This document shows positions 8,864 to 18,304 of a stretch of DNA of 64,000 bases, in pieces; position 1 is the first letter of the stretch; every line of letters starts with the position of its first letter. Position numbers and translations under genes: made by a program. This stretch comes from Acidobacteriaceae bacterium. GTDB taxonomy: Bacteria > Acidobacteriota > Terriglobia > Terriglobales > Acidobacteriaceae. Under the pieces are notes generated by a model. It did not search any database, was not told the origin of the DNA, and worked only from the letters and a program-made list of their open reading frames with translations. The stretch covers positions 1-64,000 of the forward strand of contig PLDC01000012.1 in assembly GCA_003134995.1 (NCBI GenBank), read 5' to 3'.

Positions 8864-10258
8864 TTGCCGACGAAAGCACACCTGCTGATAGTAGACGATG
8901 AAGCGAACACGCTCGCATCGCTGGCGCGGGCGTTCCGCCTAGCCGGGCACGAGGCCACAGTGTGCGACAACGCGGCCAAGGCACTCGAACTCGCGAAGGC
9001 GCAGAACTTCGACGTGATCCTCTCCGACATAGTGATGCCCGTCAAAGGCGGTCTGGCGCTGCTCGAGGAATTGAAGTCGCAGGGAGTCACGGCGCCGGTT
9101 GTGATGATGTCAGGGCAGGCTGATATCGAAACGGCAGTGCGGGCAACACGACTGGGCGCGCTGGACTTTTTGGAGAAACCAATCTCCACGGAAAAACTTT
9201 TGCTGACGGTAGAGAACGCGCTGAAGCTGCGGCGACTGGAAAGCGAAAACCGGCAGCTGAAACAGCGGCTGGGCAAACACGAAATCATTTGGCAAGGCGC
9301 AGCCATGCAGCGTGTCATGGCGCAAGTGGATCGCGTGGCGGCCAGTGAAACGCGAGTTTGCATCCTGGGAGAAACGGGCACTGGGAAAGAACTGGTGGCG
9401 CGAACCATTCACGAGCGCAGCGCCCGCGCAGCAGGAGCGTTCGTTACGTTAAATTGCGCGGCCGTTCCGGCGGAACTGATCGAGTCGGAACTTTTCGGTC
9501 ACGAGAAAGGATCGTTCACCGGCGCGGCTGGGCGCCACATTGGCAAGTTCGAGCAGGCCGACCATGGCACTATTTTTCTGGATGAGATTGGCGATATGCC
9601 CCTCGCCATGCAGGCCAAGCTGCTGCGCGTGCTCGAAGAAGGAGAAGTCGAGCGCATCGGCGGCGATAAACCGGTAGGTGTAAATGTGCGCGTGGTGGTG
9701 GCGACGCATCGCGACCTGGAAGCGCGCGTGCGCGAAGATAAATTCCGCCAGGACCTATTTCACCGCATTTACGTTTTTCCGCTCGTGCTGCCGCCATTGC
9801 GCGAGCGGCGCGAAGATATTCCGGCGCTCGTCGTACATTTTTCCAAACAAGTCAGCGCGCAGAACGGATGGAAGCCAGTTCCGTTCACTCCAGATGCGAT
9901 GACGGCCTTGCAATCACAGGCTTGGCCAGGAAATGTGCGAGAGCTGCGCAACATGGTCGAACGGCTGATGCTGCTGGCAACCAATGGTAAGGTCGATATC
10001 GAGACCGTGGAGACCGCGCTGCCGAAAGGCGGGAGCGCCGCCGTTGCGGCCTCTTCTGCGTTCTCGTCAGGAGCGCTGGCCGAGCGTGTGGACGCGTTCG
10101 AGCGTGAAGTCATTCTGGCGGAGTTGAAGCGCAGCCATTCGAACGTAAGTCTCGCCGCGAAATCCCTGGGCCTTGAGCGAAGCCATCTATATAAGAAGGC
10201 CGAGCATTTGGGAATCGATCTTCGAGCAATGCGGCGCGAACACGACGCACAGGAGTGA
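8864..10258 (+). CDS. sigma-54-dependent response regulator, NtrX/NtrC-like
   Basis: 464-aa regulator with three parts: a receiver with D11-D12 and phospho-acceptor D55 (FDVILSDIVMP); an AAA+ sigma-54 interaction domain with Walker A GETGTGKE, the loop GSFTGA (Ser in place of the usual Ala of GAFTGA) and Walker B GTIFLDEIGDMP; and a C-terminal Fis-type helix-turn-helix (SLAAKSLGLERSHLYKKAEHLGI). It starts at TTG behind GGAGGA; no in-frame ATG fits. It should activate sigma-54 promoters in response to the upstream kinase. Confidence 0.92.
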   Translation: MPTKAHLLIVDDEANTLASLARAFRLAGHEATVCDNAAKALELAKAQNFDVILSDIVMPVKGGLALLEELKSQGVTAPVVMMSGQADIETAVRATRLGALDFLEKPISTEKLLLTVENALKLRRLESENRQLKQRLGKHEIIWQGAAMQRVMAQVDRVAASETRVCILGETGTGKELVARTIHERSARAAGAFVTLNCAAVPAELIESELFGHEKGSFTGAAGRHIGKFEQADHGTIFLDEIGDMPLAMQAKLLRVLEEGEVERIGGDKPVGVNVRVVVATHRDLEARVREDKFRQDLFHRIYVFPLVLPPLRERREDIPALVVHFSKQVSAQNGWKPVPFTPDAMTALQSQAWPGNVRELRNMVERLMLLATNGKVDIETVETALPKGGSAAVAASSAFSSGALAERVDAFEREVILAELKRSHSNVSLAAKSLGLERSHLYKKAEHLGIDLRAMRREHDAQE

Positions 10259-10270
10259 GTTTTTCTTTGC

Positions 10271-11401
10271 CTAATCGGCAGCCACCGATGACTGCTCCAA
10301 GCCACGCTTCAGATCGGCAGCGAGCAGGCGGTGAAATAACTGTTCGCCGGCCTCGCGACGCACAGAAAGGCGTCCAGCGCGGTAAGCCCGCGATTTCAAC
10401 CCGCGCTGCACGTCTTCGCAGATACCGAGATCTTCCTCCTGCACGCGATTGCCAACGTTTACCGACTCCTCGTTATATTTCCGGCTCGCTTCGCTGATGT
10501 CCGCAAAATAAAAATCGAAGATCACGCTGCAATGGTCGACGTCGACGGGGATCACGAGATTTGTATCCATATATCCCGCGTAGCAGTTGATCATCAGGTT
10601 GGGATGCTGCCAGAAATACCAGGCGCGGTCTCCCTTGCGCGCAGCTCCGGTCGCGGCGTCCTCGGCGGATGCAACCATGGGGCTCGATTGCAGGCAGTAA
10701 CGATCTTCATTCTCGATCGTGTATTGCTTGTAATCGAGAACAGAATTCAGTCCCTTGTGCAGATGTGGAACATGGTAGCCGCCATCGAGATAGTTATCGA
10801 CAAAGACTTTCCAGTTGCAATTGATGTTGTAGGTGCGGCGGTCGAAGTAATGTAGTTTGCTGACGCCAAGAGGCGCCACGCGCTCCACAAGGCCGCCGAG
10901 AAAATCAGCAAGCGGCTCCGCCTGTTCGTCGAGATTGACGAAGACGAAGCACTCCCAGGCTTCAACGCGAACCGGAACCAGGCCGTTCTGTGCGCGGTCA
11001 AAGTTCTCCACTCCCTCGAACTCAGGCATCCCTTTCAGGGAACCATCAAGTCCGTAGTTCCATCCGTGATAAGGACAATGCAACAGCGCAGCTTGGCCGC
11101 AAGGCTCGGTTACGACTGCAGCCGCGTGGTGGCGGCAAACATTGTAAAAGCCGCGCAGAATGCCGTCGTTGCCGCGCACTACAACGATAGGTTCCCCGGC
11201 CACGGTAGCCCGAACAAACTCCCCCGCCGACCGAACCTGATCGGTGCGAGCGACTAGTTGCCAAGTCTTGCCGAACACGCTCAGGCGCTCCAGTTCGGCG
11301 ATGCGGGGATCGGTGTACCACGCGGCCGGAATCGTTGCAGCCCGCGACAGCGGCGCGCGATCGTCATAGCTGGAGAGGATTTGCTCGATCGAAGCTTGCA
11401 T
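10271..11401 (-). CDS. Rieske aromatic ring-hydroxylating oxygenase, alpha subunit
   Basis: 376-aa oxygenase component. The Rieske [2Fe-2S] ligands are seen as CRHHAAAVVTEPC and the downstream CPYHGW; the mononuclear iron site is DNYLDGGYHVPHLH. Length fits the alpha subunit of choline/carnitine- or benzoate-type oxygenases, so the substrate cannot be given. The start MQASIEQILSS is preferred because the upstream ~100 in-frame residues look non-coding and include the neighbouring terminator region. No reductase or beta subunit gene is adjacent. Confidence 0.85.
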   Translation of the reverse strand: MQASIEQILSSYDDRAPLSRAATIPAAWYTDPRIAELERLSVFGKTWQLVARTDQVRSAGEFVRATVAGEPIVVVRGNDGILRGFYNVCRHHAAAVVTEPCGQAALLHCPYHGWNYGLDGSLKGMPEFEGVENFDRAQNGLVPVRVEAWECFVFVNLDEQAEPLADFLGGLVERVAPLGVSKLHYFDRRTYNINCNWKVFVDNYLDGGYHVPHLHKGLNSVLDYKQYTIENEDRYCLQSSPMVASAEDAATGAARKGDRAWYFWQHPNLMINCYAGYMDTNLVIPVDVDHCSVIFDFYFADISEASRKYNEESVNVGNRVQEEDLGICEDVQRGLKSRAYRAGRLSVRREAGEQLFHRLLAADLKRGLEQSSVAAD

Positions 11402-11508
11402 GATTGTGAGGTACTTGCCGTGGAGTTCAATATTATCTATCTGTTTTGCCGGTGACAACGAAGTAATGCGCCAGCAGCATTGCACTAAAGCAGTAGTGCA
11501 CAAACAAG

Positions 11509-11536
11509 ACGAGCAGGCTCGGGCGAGCCTGCTCGT
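11509..11536 (-). terminator. terminator downstream of dps
   Basis: Perfect 13-bp inverted repeat ACGAGCAGGCTCG / CGAGCCTGCTCGT with two central bases. On the minus strand it is followed by CTTGTTTGT and lies just after the dps stop codon. Confidence 0.8.
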
Positions 11537-11549
11537 GTGCTTTGGCAAT

Positions 11550-12185
11550 TTACCCAGCCGTACGCAACCGCGGCTGCTCAGCATGCACCAACGGCACATC
11601 CACCAGGTGCTCGCTGAGGAACCAGATTTGCAATTCATTGGCCCGCAGCACATCGCTGACGACAAGATCGTTAGTGCCGGCGTCGCCCAGTTTGTCCGCA
11701 CGTTCCGCTAATTCCCTGCAATGGCTGACAATAATCTGGTGCGCATCCAGCAGCCGCGAAATCTGCACTGGAACTTCTTCCCTGCCCCTCGGCGGACGCT
11801 GAATGCGCGTAGTCTCGGCCACATCCGCAGCCATCGCAATCGAGACTCCGCCCAGAAGTTGTATCCGCTCGGCGATCGTATCGACGATCTCCGATTGTTC
11901 TCCGTAATGTTTATCGAACAGCAGATGTAGCTGATAAAAAGTTGGTCCCGCAACCTGCCAATGCGACTTCTTATAAAGATCGCGCAGGGTCATGGTGTCG
12001 GCCAGCAATAAGTTGAGTTGTTCGGTCATTTCCAGGCGAACCGGCTCTTCAAGGTCGAGCGGCAGCATGTGCGAAACCGTGCCATACGCTTGAATCTCAG
12101 GAGCACTCTGGTGAAGGCGCGGCTGGGCGCTCAGGCCCCCTCGCTCGGTAGTAGTTTCTTTTCCGTTGCGGTCTTTCTTGGCCAT
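11550..12185 (-). CDS. dps: Dps family ferritin-like DNA-protection protein
   Basis: 211-aa protein with the Dps core: KKSHWQVAGPTFYQLHLLFD and KHYGEQSEIVDTIAERIQLLGG, holding the inter-subunit ferroxidase His, Asp and Glu. Dps dodecamers oxidise and store iron, and many bind DNA, in starvation and peroxide stress. The N-terminal ~45 residues are an extension with basic residues (MAKKDRNGKETTTERGG), which could serve DNA binding. A GAGGAG lies a little far from the ATG. A strong terminator follows. Confidence 0.92.
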   Translation of the reverse strand: MAKKDRNGKETTTERGGLSAQPRLHQSAPEIQAYGTVSHMLPLDLEEPVRLEMTEQLNLLLADTMTLRDLYKKSHWQVAGPTFYQLHLLFDKHYGEQSEIVDTIAERIQLLGGVSIAMAADVAETTRIQRPPRGREEVPVQISRLLDAHQIIVSHCRELAERADKLGDAGTNDLVVSDVLRANELQIWFLSEHLVDVPLVHAEQPRLRTAG

Positions 12186-12362
12186 AAACTAATGTTCTCC
12201 TCGCTTGATTGTCTCAATCCAAAAACTTCGGCGCCTGTTCGATGCCCGGAACCGGAGGTTGGATGCGCTCAAGCCTCGGGAGAACGGCTTCAAATGGGAA
12301 TTAGGCCCAAATACGCGATTAATAAAGCGGCAGGTCGAGAATTATGCGGTATCATAAAAGAC

Positions 12363-12596
12363 ATGCCCTATATCTTGGAACACCTCACCAGCCTTCGTCA
12401 GGAAATCACGGATTTACGGAACATGAACGCCCGCTCTGCAGTCAAAACCACAGATAGCCAGATCGATCAGTCGGCGGTAGAAATGCGCGCCAACCGCCTG
12501 GTGGAAATCAAGAAAGAGCTATCGCAGATGCTCAACCGGCCCGAAGATCCCGCAGTCTGGTGGGAAAAAGGCGGCCGTCGCAGTCGCATCGCGTAA
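12363..12596 (+). CDS. small conserved-looking hypothetical protein
   Basis: 77-aa protein (MPYILEHLTSLRQEITDLRN...DPAVWWEKGGRRSRIA), mostly charged helix that may form a coiled coil, with an aromatic-basic tail. No family recognised and no good ribosome site seen. It diverges from dps. The amino-acid composition is protein-like and it ends before any neighbour, so it is probably real but of unknown function. Confidence 0.5.
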   Translation: MPYILEHLTSLRQEITDLRNMNARSAVKTTDSQIDQSAVEMRANRLVEIKKELSQMLNRPEDPAVWWEKGGRRSRIA

Positions 12597-12708
12597 GACT
12601 TTCGGAAGTTAGTTGGTGGCGCCTTCATTGGACTTTGGTCCAGTGGGGGCTTTTGTTTTTTGTACGGCGCACGATGCCCGCCCGTGGTAAAGGCCCGCGA
12701 CCTGTGAC

Positions 12709-12927
12709 ATGATGGACCGCATGGGTAAGCGCTCAACCAGAATGGCAAAGCGGGCCGACTTCCAAAACGAGCTACGTGCAGTCGAACAGGCCACAGGGTC
12801 ATCCCTCGCGAGAACCTCCGCTGCTGCGCCAACGTCGAGTCGCCAGGAACGACCAAAGGGACGCAAGGCACAAGCGCAACTCCGTACCCCCGAAAAAAGA
12901 AATAGCAGGAAGCTGCCGAAACCCTAG
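12709..12927 (+). CDS. possible small basic hypothetical protein
   Basis: 72-aa open frame rich in Arg, Lys and Ala (MGKRSTRMAKRADFQNELRA near the start). Its end overlaps the 3' end of the convergent alaX gene by four bases. No ribosome site or family is evident. It may be a real small nucleic-acid-binding-like protein or a chance frame. Confidence 0.25.
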   Translation: MMDRMGKRSTRMAKRADFQNELRAVEQATGSSLARTSAAAPTSSRQERPKGRKAQAQLRTPEKRNSRKLPKP

Positions 12928-14153
12928 CGGCTAAGCGACTGAGCGGCGGCAGCGAGGGCCGCGTCCAGGCCTTGGGCCGTCGGAGCCCCGCCTTGGGCAA
13001 GATCTTTGCTGCCGCCGCCGCGTCCTCCAAGCTTTCCCAGCGTTTCTTTCAGGAGCTTACCCATGTCATGGGGCTGGCCGGGAGATTGCGCGAAAACGAG
13101 CGCAGGCTGCGGCGACTCGGAAGCAAGTAGCGCGATTACAGCAGACTGTCGCGTCAGCTTTTGGGCCAGCAGTTTGAGGAAGTTAAGATCGCGTCCGGAA
13201 AAAGTGCGTACCACGACCCTTCGACCGTCGTTCTCGGGAGTTTCCGTCAGCAGAGTCGCGGCTTGGGCTGCGGCCAATTCTTCCAACGATTGCTCGAGTT
13301 CCTTGCGCTGCGACCTGATTTCGTCCAAAGACCTGCGGGCCTGCTGCGGCACATCGTAGATGTGGGAGGAAAATAGCGCAGCAGTTTCACTCAGAGTGCT
13401 GAAATCGCGGCGCGCGGTCGCGACGGCGCGCTGCCCGGCAACAAATTCCACGCGGTATCCCTGCCGAACTTTTTCAGTCTTGCGCAGCAGGATGCCGCCA
13501 ATCTGCCCAGTGCCGTTCACATGCGTGCCACCGCAGGCAGTCAGGTCAAAGTCGCGGATGTCGATCAGGCGCAGTTCGTCGCGCTCCGTGGGAGGAAGCT
13601 TGCGCAAGCCTAGGTTCGCCGCCTCGTCGCGAGTGACAAACCGGATATCGACCGCCCGGTTCTCCAGCACAATTTCATTCGCTAATCGTTCCGCCGATTC
13701 CACCTGCTCCTTGCTCAGCGCAGGCGTGTCGAGATCGCCGATCTGCAAATCGAGGGAGCAGTAATCGTCGGCCATGTGGAACGAAACTGTGGGCATATTG
13801 AAAAGCCGCACGAAGGCAGCAGAGAGCACGTGCTGGGCCGAGTGCTGCTGCATGTGATCGCGCCGGCACGAAGCGTCGATTTCGCCGCGCACGCGCGTTC
13901 CCGGCTGCACATCCTTCAGCGGAGTTTCCAGATAATGAACGACGCGGCCGTCCTCGGCGTCGACTATTTCGGTGACGCGATGTTTTTCATTTCCAAGAAC
14001 CAACCATCCCGTATCGTGAATCTGCCCCCCGCTGGTCGGATAGAAAGCCGTGCGGTCGAGAACGACCGCGGGACGCGGGGTTTCGACCACCTCACGGACC
14101 TCAGCGTCGAAGTTATAGAGAAACGAGTCTTGGTAGTAAAGGCGCTCTGTCAT
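12924..14153 (-). CDS. alanyl-tRNA editing protein (AlaX-L type, with DHHA1)
   Basis: 409-aa protein homologous to the editing half of alanyl-tRNA synthetase without its aminoacylation domain. The N-terminal beta-barrel (FYPTSGGQIHDTGWL) is followed by the zinc-binding editing site HMQQHSAQHVLSAAF and CGGTHV, a coiled-coil linker (~residues 265-300) and a Gly-rich DHHA1 domain (GGRGGGSKDLAQGG). It should deacylate Ser- or Gly-tRNA(Ala) in trans. This long form resembles bacterial and archaeal AlaX-L. The gene is divergent from the AmgK-like kinase. Confidence 0.9.
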   Translation of the reverse strand: MTERLYYQDSFLYNFDAEVREVVETPRPAVVLDRTAFYPTSGGQIHDTGWLVLGNEKHRVTEIVDAEDGRVVHYLETPLKDVQPGTRVRGEIDASCRRDHMQQHSAQHVLSAAFVRLFNMPTVSFHMADDYCSLDLQIGDLDTPALSKEQVESAERLANEIVLENRAVDIRFVTRDEAANLGLRKLPPTERDELRLIDIRDFDLTACGGTHVNGTGQIGGILLRKTEKVRQGYRVEFVAGQRAVATARRDFSTLSETAALFSSHIYDVPQQARRSLDEIRSQRKELEQSLEELAAAQAATLLTETPENDGRRVVVRTFSGRDLNFLKLLAQKLTRQSAVIALLASESPQPALVFAQSPGQPHDMGKLLKETLGKLGGRGGGSKDLAQGGAPTAQGLDAALAAAAQSLSR

Positions 14154-14290
14154 ACTTTCTTCAGCATAGGCATCGCGCCCACGGTTATCAAGTGGTTGCG
14201 ATCAGTCAGCCCGTCGGGCGAGGATCGAGCGTCGATGTTATCTTTAACTTTCGACTCGTTTCACCCGTTACGCGGGAATGTTTTCCACTT

Positions 14291-15718
14291 ATGGACGTTC
14301 TTCAAGAACTTTTTGAGCAACACTTCCACACGCCGGCTACAAACATAAAGCCGCTCCAGGGCAAGCTCGGCGGCTCAGGACGCAACATCATTCGCCTTTC
14401 CAACCCGCAACAAAGCGCGATTGGAATTCTGTATAACGTACGCGAAGAGAACGCCGCGTTCCTGGAATTCTCCCGCCACTTTCGCCGCCACGGCCTGCCC
14501 GTGCCTGAGATTTACGGCGAAGACTTAAGCCGGGGAGCCTACCTCGAAGAAGACCTGGGGGACACGACGCTTTTTGAGTTTCTCTCAACGAATCGCAGCG
14601 GCGAGAACATCGCGCCGCAAGTGGTGGATGCTTATCGCAAGGTCGTGGCCGAGTTGCCGAGGTTTCAGATCGAAGCCGGACGCGATTTAAATTACAAAGT
14701 CTGCTATCCGCGTGCAAGCTTCGATCGCCAGTCCATTTCCTGGGACCTGAACTATTTCAAATATTATTTTCTCAGGCTAGCCGGAATCCCATTTAATGAA
14801 CAAGCTCTGGAAGACGATTTCGACAGCCTGACTAATTTTCTTCTGACCGCCAACTGCGACTATTTCCTCTATCGCGATTTCCAGTCCAGAAACATTTTGC
14901 TAAAAAACGGGCAGCCGTTCTTCGTCGATTATCAAGGCGGCCGCAAGGGCGCCCTCCAATACGACATCGCTTCGCTTTTGTATGACGCGAAGGCTGATCT
15001 GCCGCCGGAACTGCGCCAGCAGTTGCTCGATCTTTATATCGAGAAGGTTGGCGGCTTCGTTGAACTGAGCCGCGAAACTTTCCTGCACCACTACTATAGC
15101 TATGTTTACGTGCGCATTCTGCAGGCGTTGGGAGCTTATGGCTTTCGCGGATTTTACGAGCGCAAGGCCCATTTTCTGCAGAGCGTGCCTTACGCGCTGA
15201 AAAACTTGCGGTGGCTTCTGCACAACGTGAAGTTGCCGATCGCGCTGCCGACGCTGATGGAAGCATTCAACAGCATGCTGGCATCGGAGAAGCTTCAGGG
15301 CCTGGCCTCTGAAGCGGAGAACCTGACGGTGCGGATCACGAGTTTTTCATTTCACCGTGGCCTCCCGAAAGATGAAAGCGGTCACGGCGGCGGCTTTGTC
15401 TTTGACGGCCGCAGCCTGCCAAATCCCGGACGTGAAGAGCGGTTCAAGCCGCTCACTGGAAGAGACGCACCCGTGATCGACTATCTGAATCAGCAGGAGA
15501 GTGTGCACCAGTTCCTGGCCAGCGTGATGTCGCTGGTGGATGCGAGCGTGAGCGAATATCGGCGGCGCGGATTTAAGAACCTGATGGTTTCATTCGGCTG
15601 CACCGGCGGGCAGCATCGCAGCGTTTATTTAGCGGAGCAATTAGCGAAAAAGTTACGCGGGCGAACTGGAGTAGAGGTCCTGGTGCAGCATCGCGAACTG
15701 GAGACTGCGGCACAATGA
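14291..15718 (+). CDS. AmgK-like sugar-1-kinase fused to RapZ C-terminal domain
   Basis: 475-aa two-domain protein. Residues ~1-340 are an aminoglycoside-phosphotransferase-fold kinase: catalytic loop Y194-R-D196-FQSRN201 and metal site D213 (FFVDYQGG). This is like AmgK, which phosphorylates MurNAc/GlcNAc at C1. Residues ~346-475 match the C-terminal domain of RapZ (TSFSFHRGLP, FDGRSLPNPG, TGRD, and CTGGQHRSV at 437-445), the part that senses glucosamine-6-phosphate in E. coli. The stop overlaps the start of the MurU-like gene by four bases (ATGA). An upstream in-frame ATG at 14192 is less likely. Confidence 0.85.
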   Translation: MDVLQELFEQHFHTPATNIKPLQGKLGGSGRNIIRLSNPQQSAIGILYNVREENAAFLEFSRHFRRHGLPVPEIYGEDLSRGAYLEEDLGDTTLFEFLSTNRSGENIAPQVVDAYRKVVAELPRFQIEAGRDLNYKVCYPRASFDRQSISWDLNYFKYYFLRLAGIPFNEQALEDDFDSLTNFLLTANCDYFLYRDFQSRNILLKNGQPFFVDYQGGRKGALQYDIASLLYDAKADLPPELRQQLLDLYIEKVGGFVELSRETFLHHYYSYVYVRILQALGAYGFRGFYERKAHFLQSVPYALKNLRWLLHNVKLPIALPTLMEAFNSMLASEKLQGLASEAENLTVRITSFSFHRGLPKDESGHGGGFVFDGRSLPNPGREERFKPLTGRDAPVIDYLNQQESVHQFLASVMSLVDASVSEYRRRGFKNLMVSFGCTGGQHRSVYLAEQLAKKLRGRTGVEVLVQHRELETAAQ

Positions 15719-16464
15719 AGGCCATGATTCTGGCTGCCGGACTGGGCACGCGCCTGCGTCCGCTGACGGACAATCGTCCGAAAGCTTTGGTGGAAGTAGG
15801 CGGAAGAACGCTGCTCGAGATCACGCTTTCCCGCTTGCACAAGTTTGGAGTCGGCGAGGTAATCATCAATGTCCATCACTATGCCGACATGGTCGTCGAG
15901 TATCTGAAAGCAAACAACAACTTCGGCATGTACATCGAAGTCTCGCGCGAAGAAGCCTTGCTCGACACTGGCGGCGGATTGAAAAGAGCTGCCTGGTTCT
16001 TCCTCAATGACGCAAGCCCAGTGGAGGAACCGTTCATTCTGCATAATGTCGACGTGATCAGCACGATTGATTTGAAGCGGATGGTACGGTATCACAGCGA
16101 AAATCGGGCGCTCGCTACGCTCGCAGTGCAGGAACGAGAAACCTCCCGCTATCTTCTGTTCGACGGTCAGGGTCAGATGTGTGGGCGGCGCGCGGGCGGC
16201 GATCAAAAGCCTGAAGTCGTTCGACCTGCTGAGCGGGTGCAGATGCTGGCGTTTTCCGGCATCCACGTGATTTCACCTCGCCTGCTTGACATGATGACGG
16301 AAGACGGTTCGTTTTCGATTATCAACTCCTATGTGCGCCTCGCTGCCCAGGGCGAGAAGATCCTCGCCTTCCGCGCCGATGAATATTATTGGCGCGATCT
16401 CGGCCGGCCCGAGAACATCACAAAGGCTGAACAAGACTTGAAAGATAATCTCTTCTCGTTGTGA
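15715..16464 (+). CDS. MurU-like sugar-1-phosphate nucleotidyltransferase
   Basis: 249-aa nucleotidyltransferase with the signature AAGLGTRLRPLTDNRPKAL, a DTGGGLKRA motif and HNVDVIS (Asp metal ligand). Its length and its translational coupling to an AmgK-like kinase match the AmgK-MurU pair that turns MurNAc into UDP-MurNAc during peptidoglycan recycling, bypassing fosfomycin-sensitive MurA. A mannose-1-phosphate guanylyltransferase-like role is an alternative by sequence alone; the neighbour favours MurU. Confidence 0.82.
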   Translation: MKAMILAAGLGTRLRPLTDNRPKALVEVGGRTLLEITLSRLHKFGVGEVIINVHHYADMVVEYLKANNNFGMYIEVSREEALLDTGGGLKRAAWFFLNDASPVEEPFILHNVDVISTIDLKRMVRYHSENRALATLAVQERETSRYLLFDGQGQMCGRRAGGDQKPEVVRPAERVQMLAFSGIHVISPRLLDMMTEDGSFSIINSYVRLAAQGEKILAFRADEYYWRDLGRPENITKAEQDLKDNLFSL

Positions 16465-16541
16465 CAATGACGTTCTACGACAAGGCCGGCACAGAGATGC
16501 TGGTCGAGCAAATCAGCTAATTCTGTCTGTTACGCGAGCGT

Positions 16542-17516
16542 TCAGGCCGGGGTTGAAACCAACTCCGCAAACTTGCCAAGATCAATGTTCCCGCCGCTCA
16601 CGACGCACACAATCTTGCCGCTTCCAGCTTTGCCGCTAAGTCCGGCGGCGACGGCGCACGCGGCAGCGCCCTCACAGACCAGGTGATTCCGCGCCGCAAC
16701 AATCGTCATTGCTTTGCGGGTTTCTTCGAGCGAGGTCACGATTGAGCCTGTCAGCAGACGGCTGGCCAGAGTCCACATGCTCGGCAACACTGACTTGCCG
16801 CCGCAGCCGTCCACAAAACTTGTTTTCCAGTCGGGAAATTTCTGCGCTGAACCTTTGATAAATGATAGGTGAAGCGGCGCCGCGGTTTCTGGTTCAGCAC
16901 CGAAGACTTTCACCTCCGGTTTCAGTGCGGCTACCGCCGATGCGATTCCGCAACTAAGGCCTCCGCCGCCGAAGCCCGCTACGATCGCAGCGACGTCCGG
17001 CAAATCCTCCAGAATTTCCAGACCGCACGTGGCATTGCCGGCGATAAAGTTGTCATCGTCGAAGGGATGAACAAAGACTCCCTGAAACGCAGGATGCTTC
17101 CGGTCGATCACCGCGGTCCAACATTCATCCATCGACGCCTGCCGAATGCCCGCGCCCAACCGCCTGATGGCGTCGAGCTTCGCCTGCGGAGCCGTATCCA
17201 TCACCAAAACATCGCAGCGTGTTTTAAGAATCCGAGCGGCGAGAGCCACGCCCTGCGCAGCATTGCCAGCACTGACCGTCCATACGCCTTTCGCGCGGTC
17301 TTCCGGACTCAGCAGTGAGATCGCGTTATAAGCTCCACGCAGTTTGAACGAACCGATCGGCTGAAACGATTCGAGCTTGAGATAAACCTCGGCGGGCGCA
17401 TCGTCGTAATACAACCGAACCAGCGGCGTCCGCACCGCTGCCTGATAAACGCGCTGGCGGGCCGCCAGAATCGAGTCGAGCGAAATTGTACGGTCGGAAG
17501 CTGTCGTAGTTGTCAT
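16542..17516 (-). CDS. threonine/serine dehydratase (PLP-dependent)
   Basis: 324-aa fold-type II PLP enzyme. The PLP lysine lies in FQPIGSFKLRGAYNA; the phosphate-binding Gly loop is GFGGGGLSCGIASA. Length without a C-terminal ACT regulatory domain points to a catabolic L-threonine ammonia-lyase (TdcB-like) or a serine racemase/dehydratase rather than full-length biosynthetic IlvA. It lies in a divergent arrangement with a DUF1990 gene, and two genes away from threonine synthase, so threonine metabolism is clustered loosely here. Confidence 0.85.
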   Translation of the reverse strand: MTTTTASDRTISLDSILAARQRVYQAAVRTPLVRLYYDDAPAEVYLKLESFQPIGSFKLRGAYNAISLLSPEDRAKGVWTVSAGNAAQGVALAARILKTRCDVLVMDTAPQAKLDAIRRLGAGIRQASMDECWTAVIDRKHPAFQGVFVHPFDDDNFIAGNATCGLEILEDLPDVAAIVAGFGGGGLSCGIASAVAALKPEVKVFGAEPETAAPLHLSFIKGSAQKFPDWKTSFVDGCGGKSVLPSMWTLASRLLTGSIVTSLEETRKAMTIVAARNHLVCEGAAACAVAAGLSGKAGSGKIVCVVSGGNIDLGKFAELVSTPA

Positions 17517-17596
17517 GTTAGAGATGTGGCTAGAATTTTACTACGCTTCCGAAACTGTCTTTTCTTGGAAAGCCGGATGAGCTTCAGGATTTATCA

Positions 17597-18286
17597 ATGT
17601 CCGTCCATGCCATCCCCCGAGTAGCCGACGATTCGGCTGTGATTGACCGCAAGGGACGCAGCGACCTAACATCCTCGTCACGCCAAAAATTGCATGCGGA
17701 GGATTTCTTGTTTTGCCTGAAAGAACCATCGGAAGAGGATCTTCGGAGATTTATTTCTCAGCAGCAGGATTCTCCCTTTTCCTATGCCGAGGTTGGTGCT
17801 TCCAACATTAACGTGCCGAGTGGGTGCAACGTAGATCGCAATCGTGTTTTCCTCGGCAGGGGCGAGGGCACCTGGCGTCGAGCCACAGAGGCGGTCCGTG
17901 AATGGCAAATATTCAATATCCCGTGGGTCCGTCTTTACTCGCCGGCCACGCCGATCGAAGTCGGTGCAACGGTTGCGGTTTTGGTCCGGCACTTCGGATT
18001 CCATTCCTTGAATGCCGCTCGTATCGTGTACGTGGTCGATGAGGACGGCCCTGTTTGTCGCTACGGCTTTGCCTGTGGCACGTTGGCGGAACATGCGGAG
18101 AGCGGCGAAGAACGATTCACAGTCGAGTGGGACCGGTCCGAAGATAACGTGTGGTACATCATCCTCGCATTTTCGCGGCCACACAAGACGCTGGCTAGGC
18201 TGGGATATCCCTTGTCTCGAATGCTCCAGAGAAGATTCGCGGAAGCATCAAAGGCGGCGATGGTTGCCGCGACTAGCAGCAAGTAA
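17597..18286 (+). CDS. DUF1990 family protein
   Basis: 229-aa protein. Residues ~55-225 carry DUF1990 blocks: SPFSYAEVGAS, VFLGRGEGTWRRATEAVREW, FNIPWVRLYSP, YGFACGTLAEHAESGEERF and the C-terminal ILAFSRPHKTLARLGYPLSR. The family is small and lacks a known function. The N-terminal ~50 residues are extra, and part of them may be a mis-called start; no ribosome site clearly decides. Confidence 0.8.
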   Translation: MSVHAIPRVADDSAVIDRKGRSDLTSSSRQKLHAEDFLFCLKEPSEEDLRRFISQQQDSPFSYAEVGASNINVPSGCNVDRNRVFLGRGEGTWRRATEAVREWQIFNIPWVRLYSPATPIEVGATVAVLVRHFGFHSLNAARIVYVVDEDGPVCRYGFACGTLAEHAESGEERFTVEWDRSEDNVWYIILAFSRPHKTLARLGYPLSRMLQRRFAEASKAAMVAATSSK

Positions 18287-18304
18287 AGGCGTTCTTGTGT
18301 GCCA

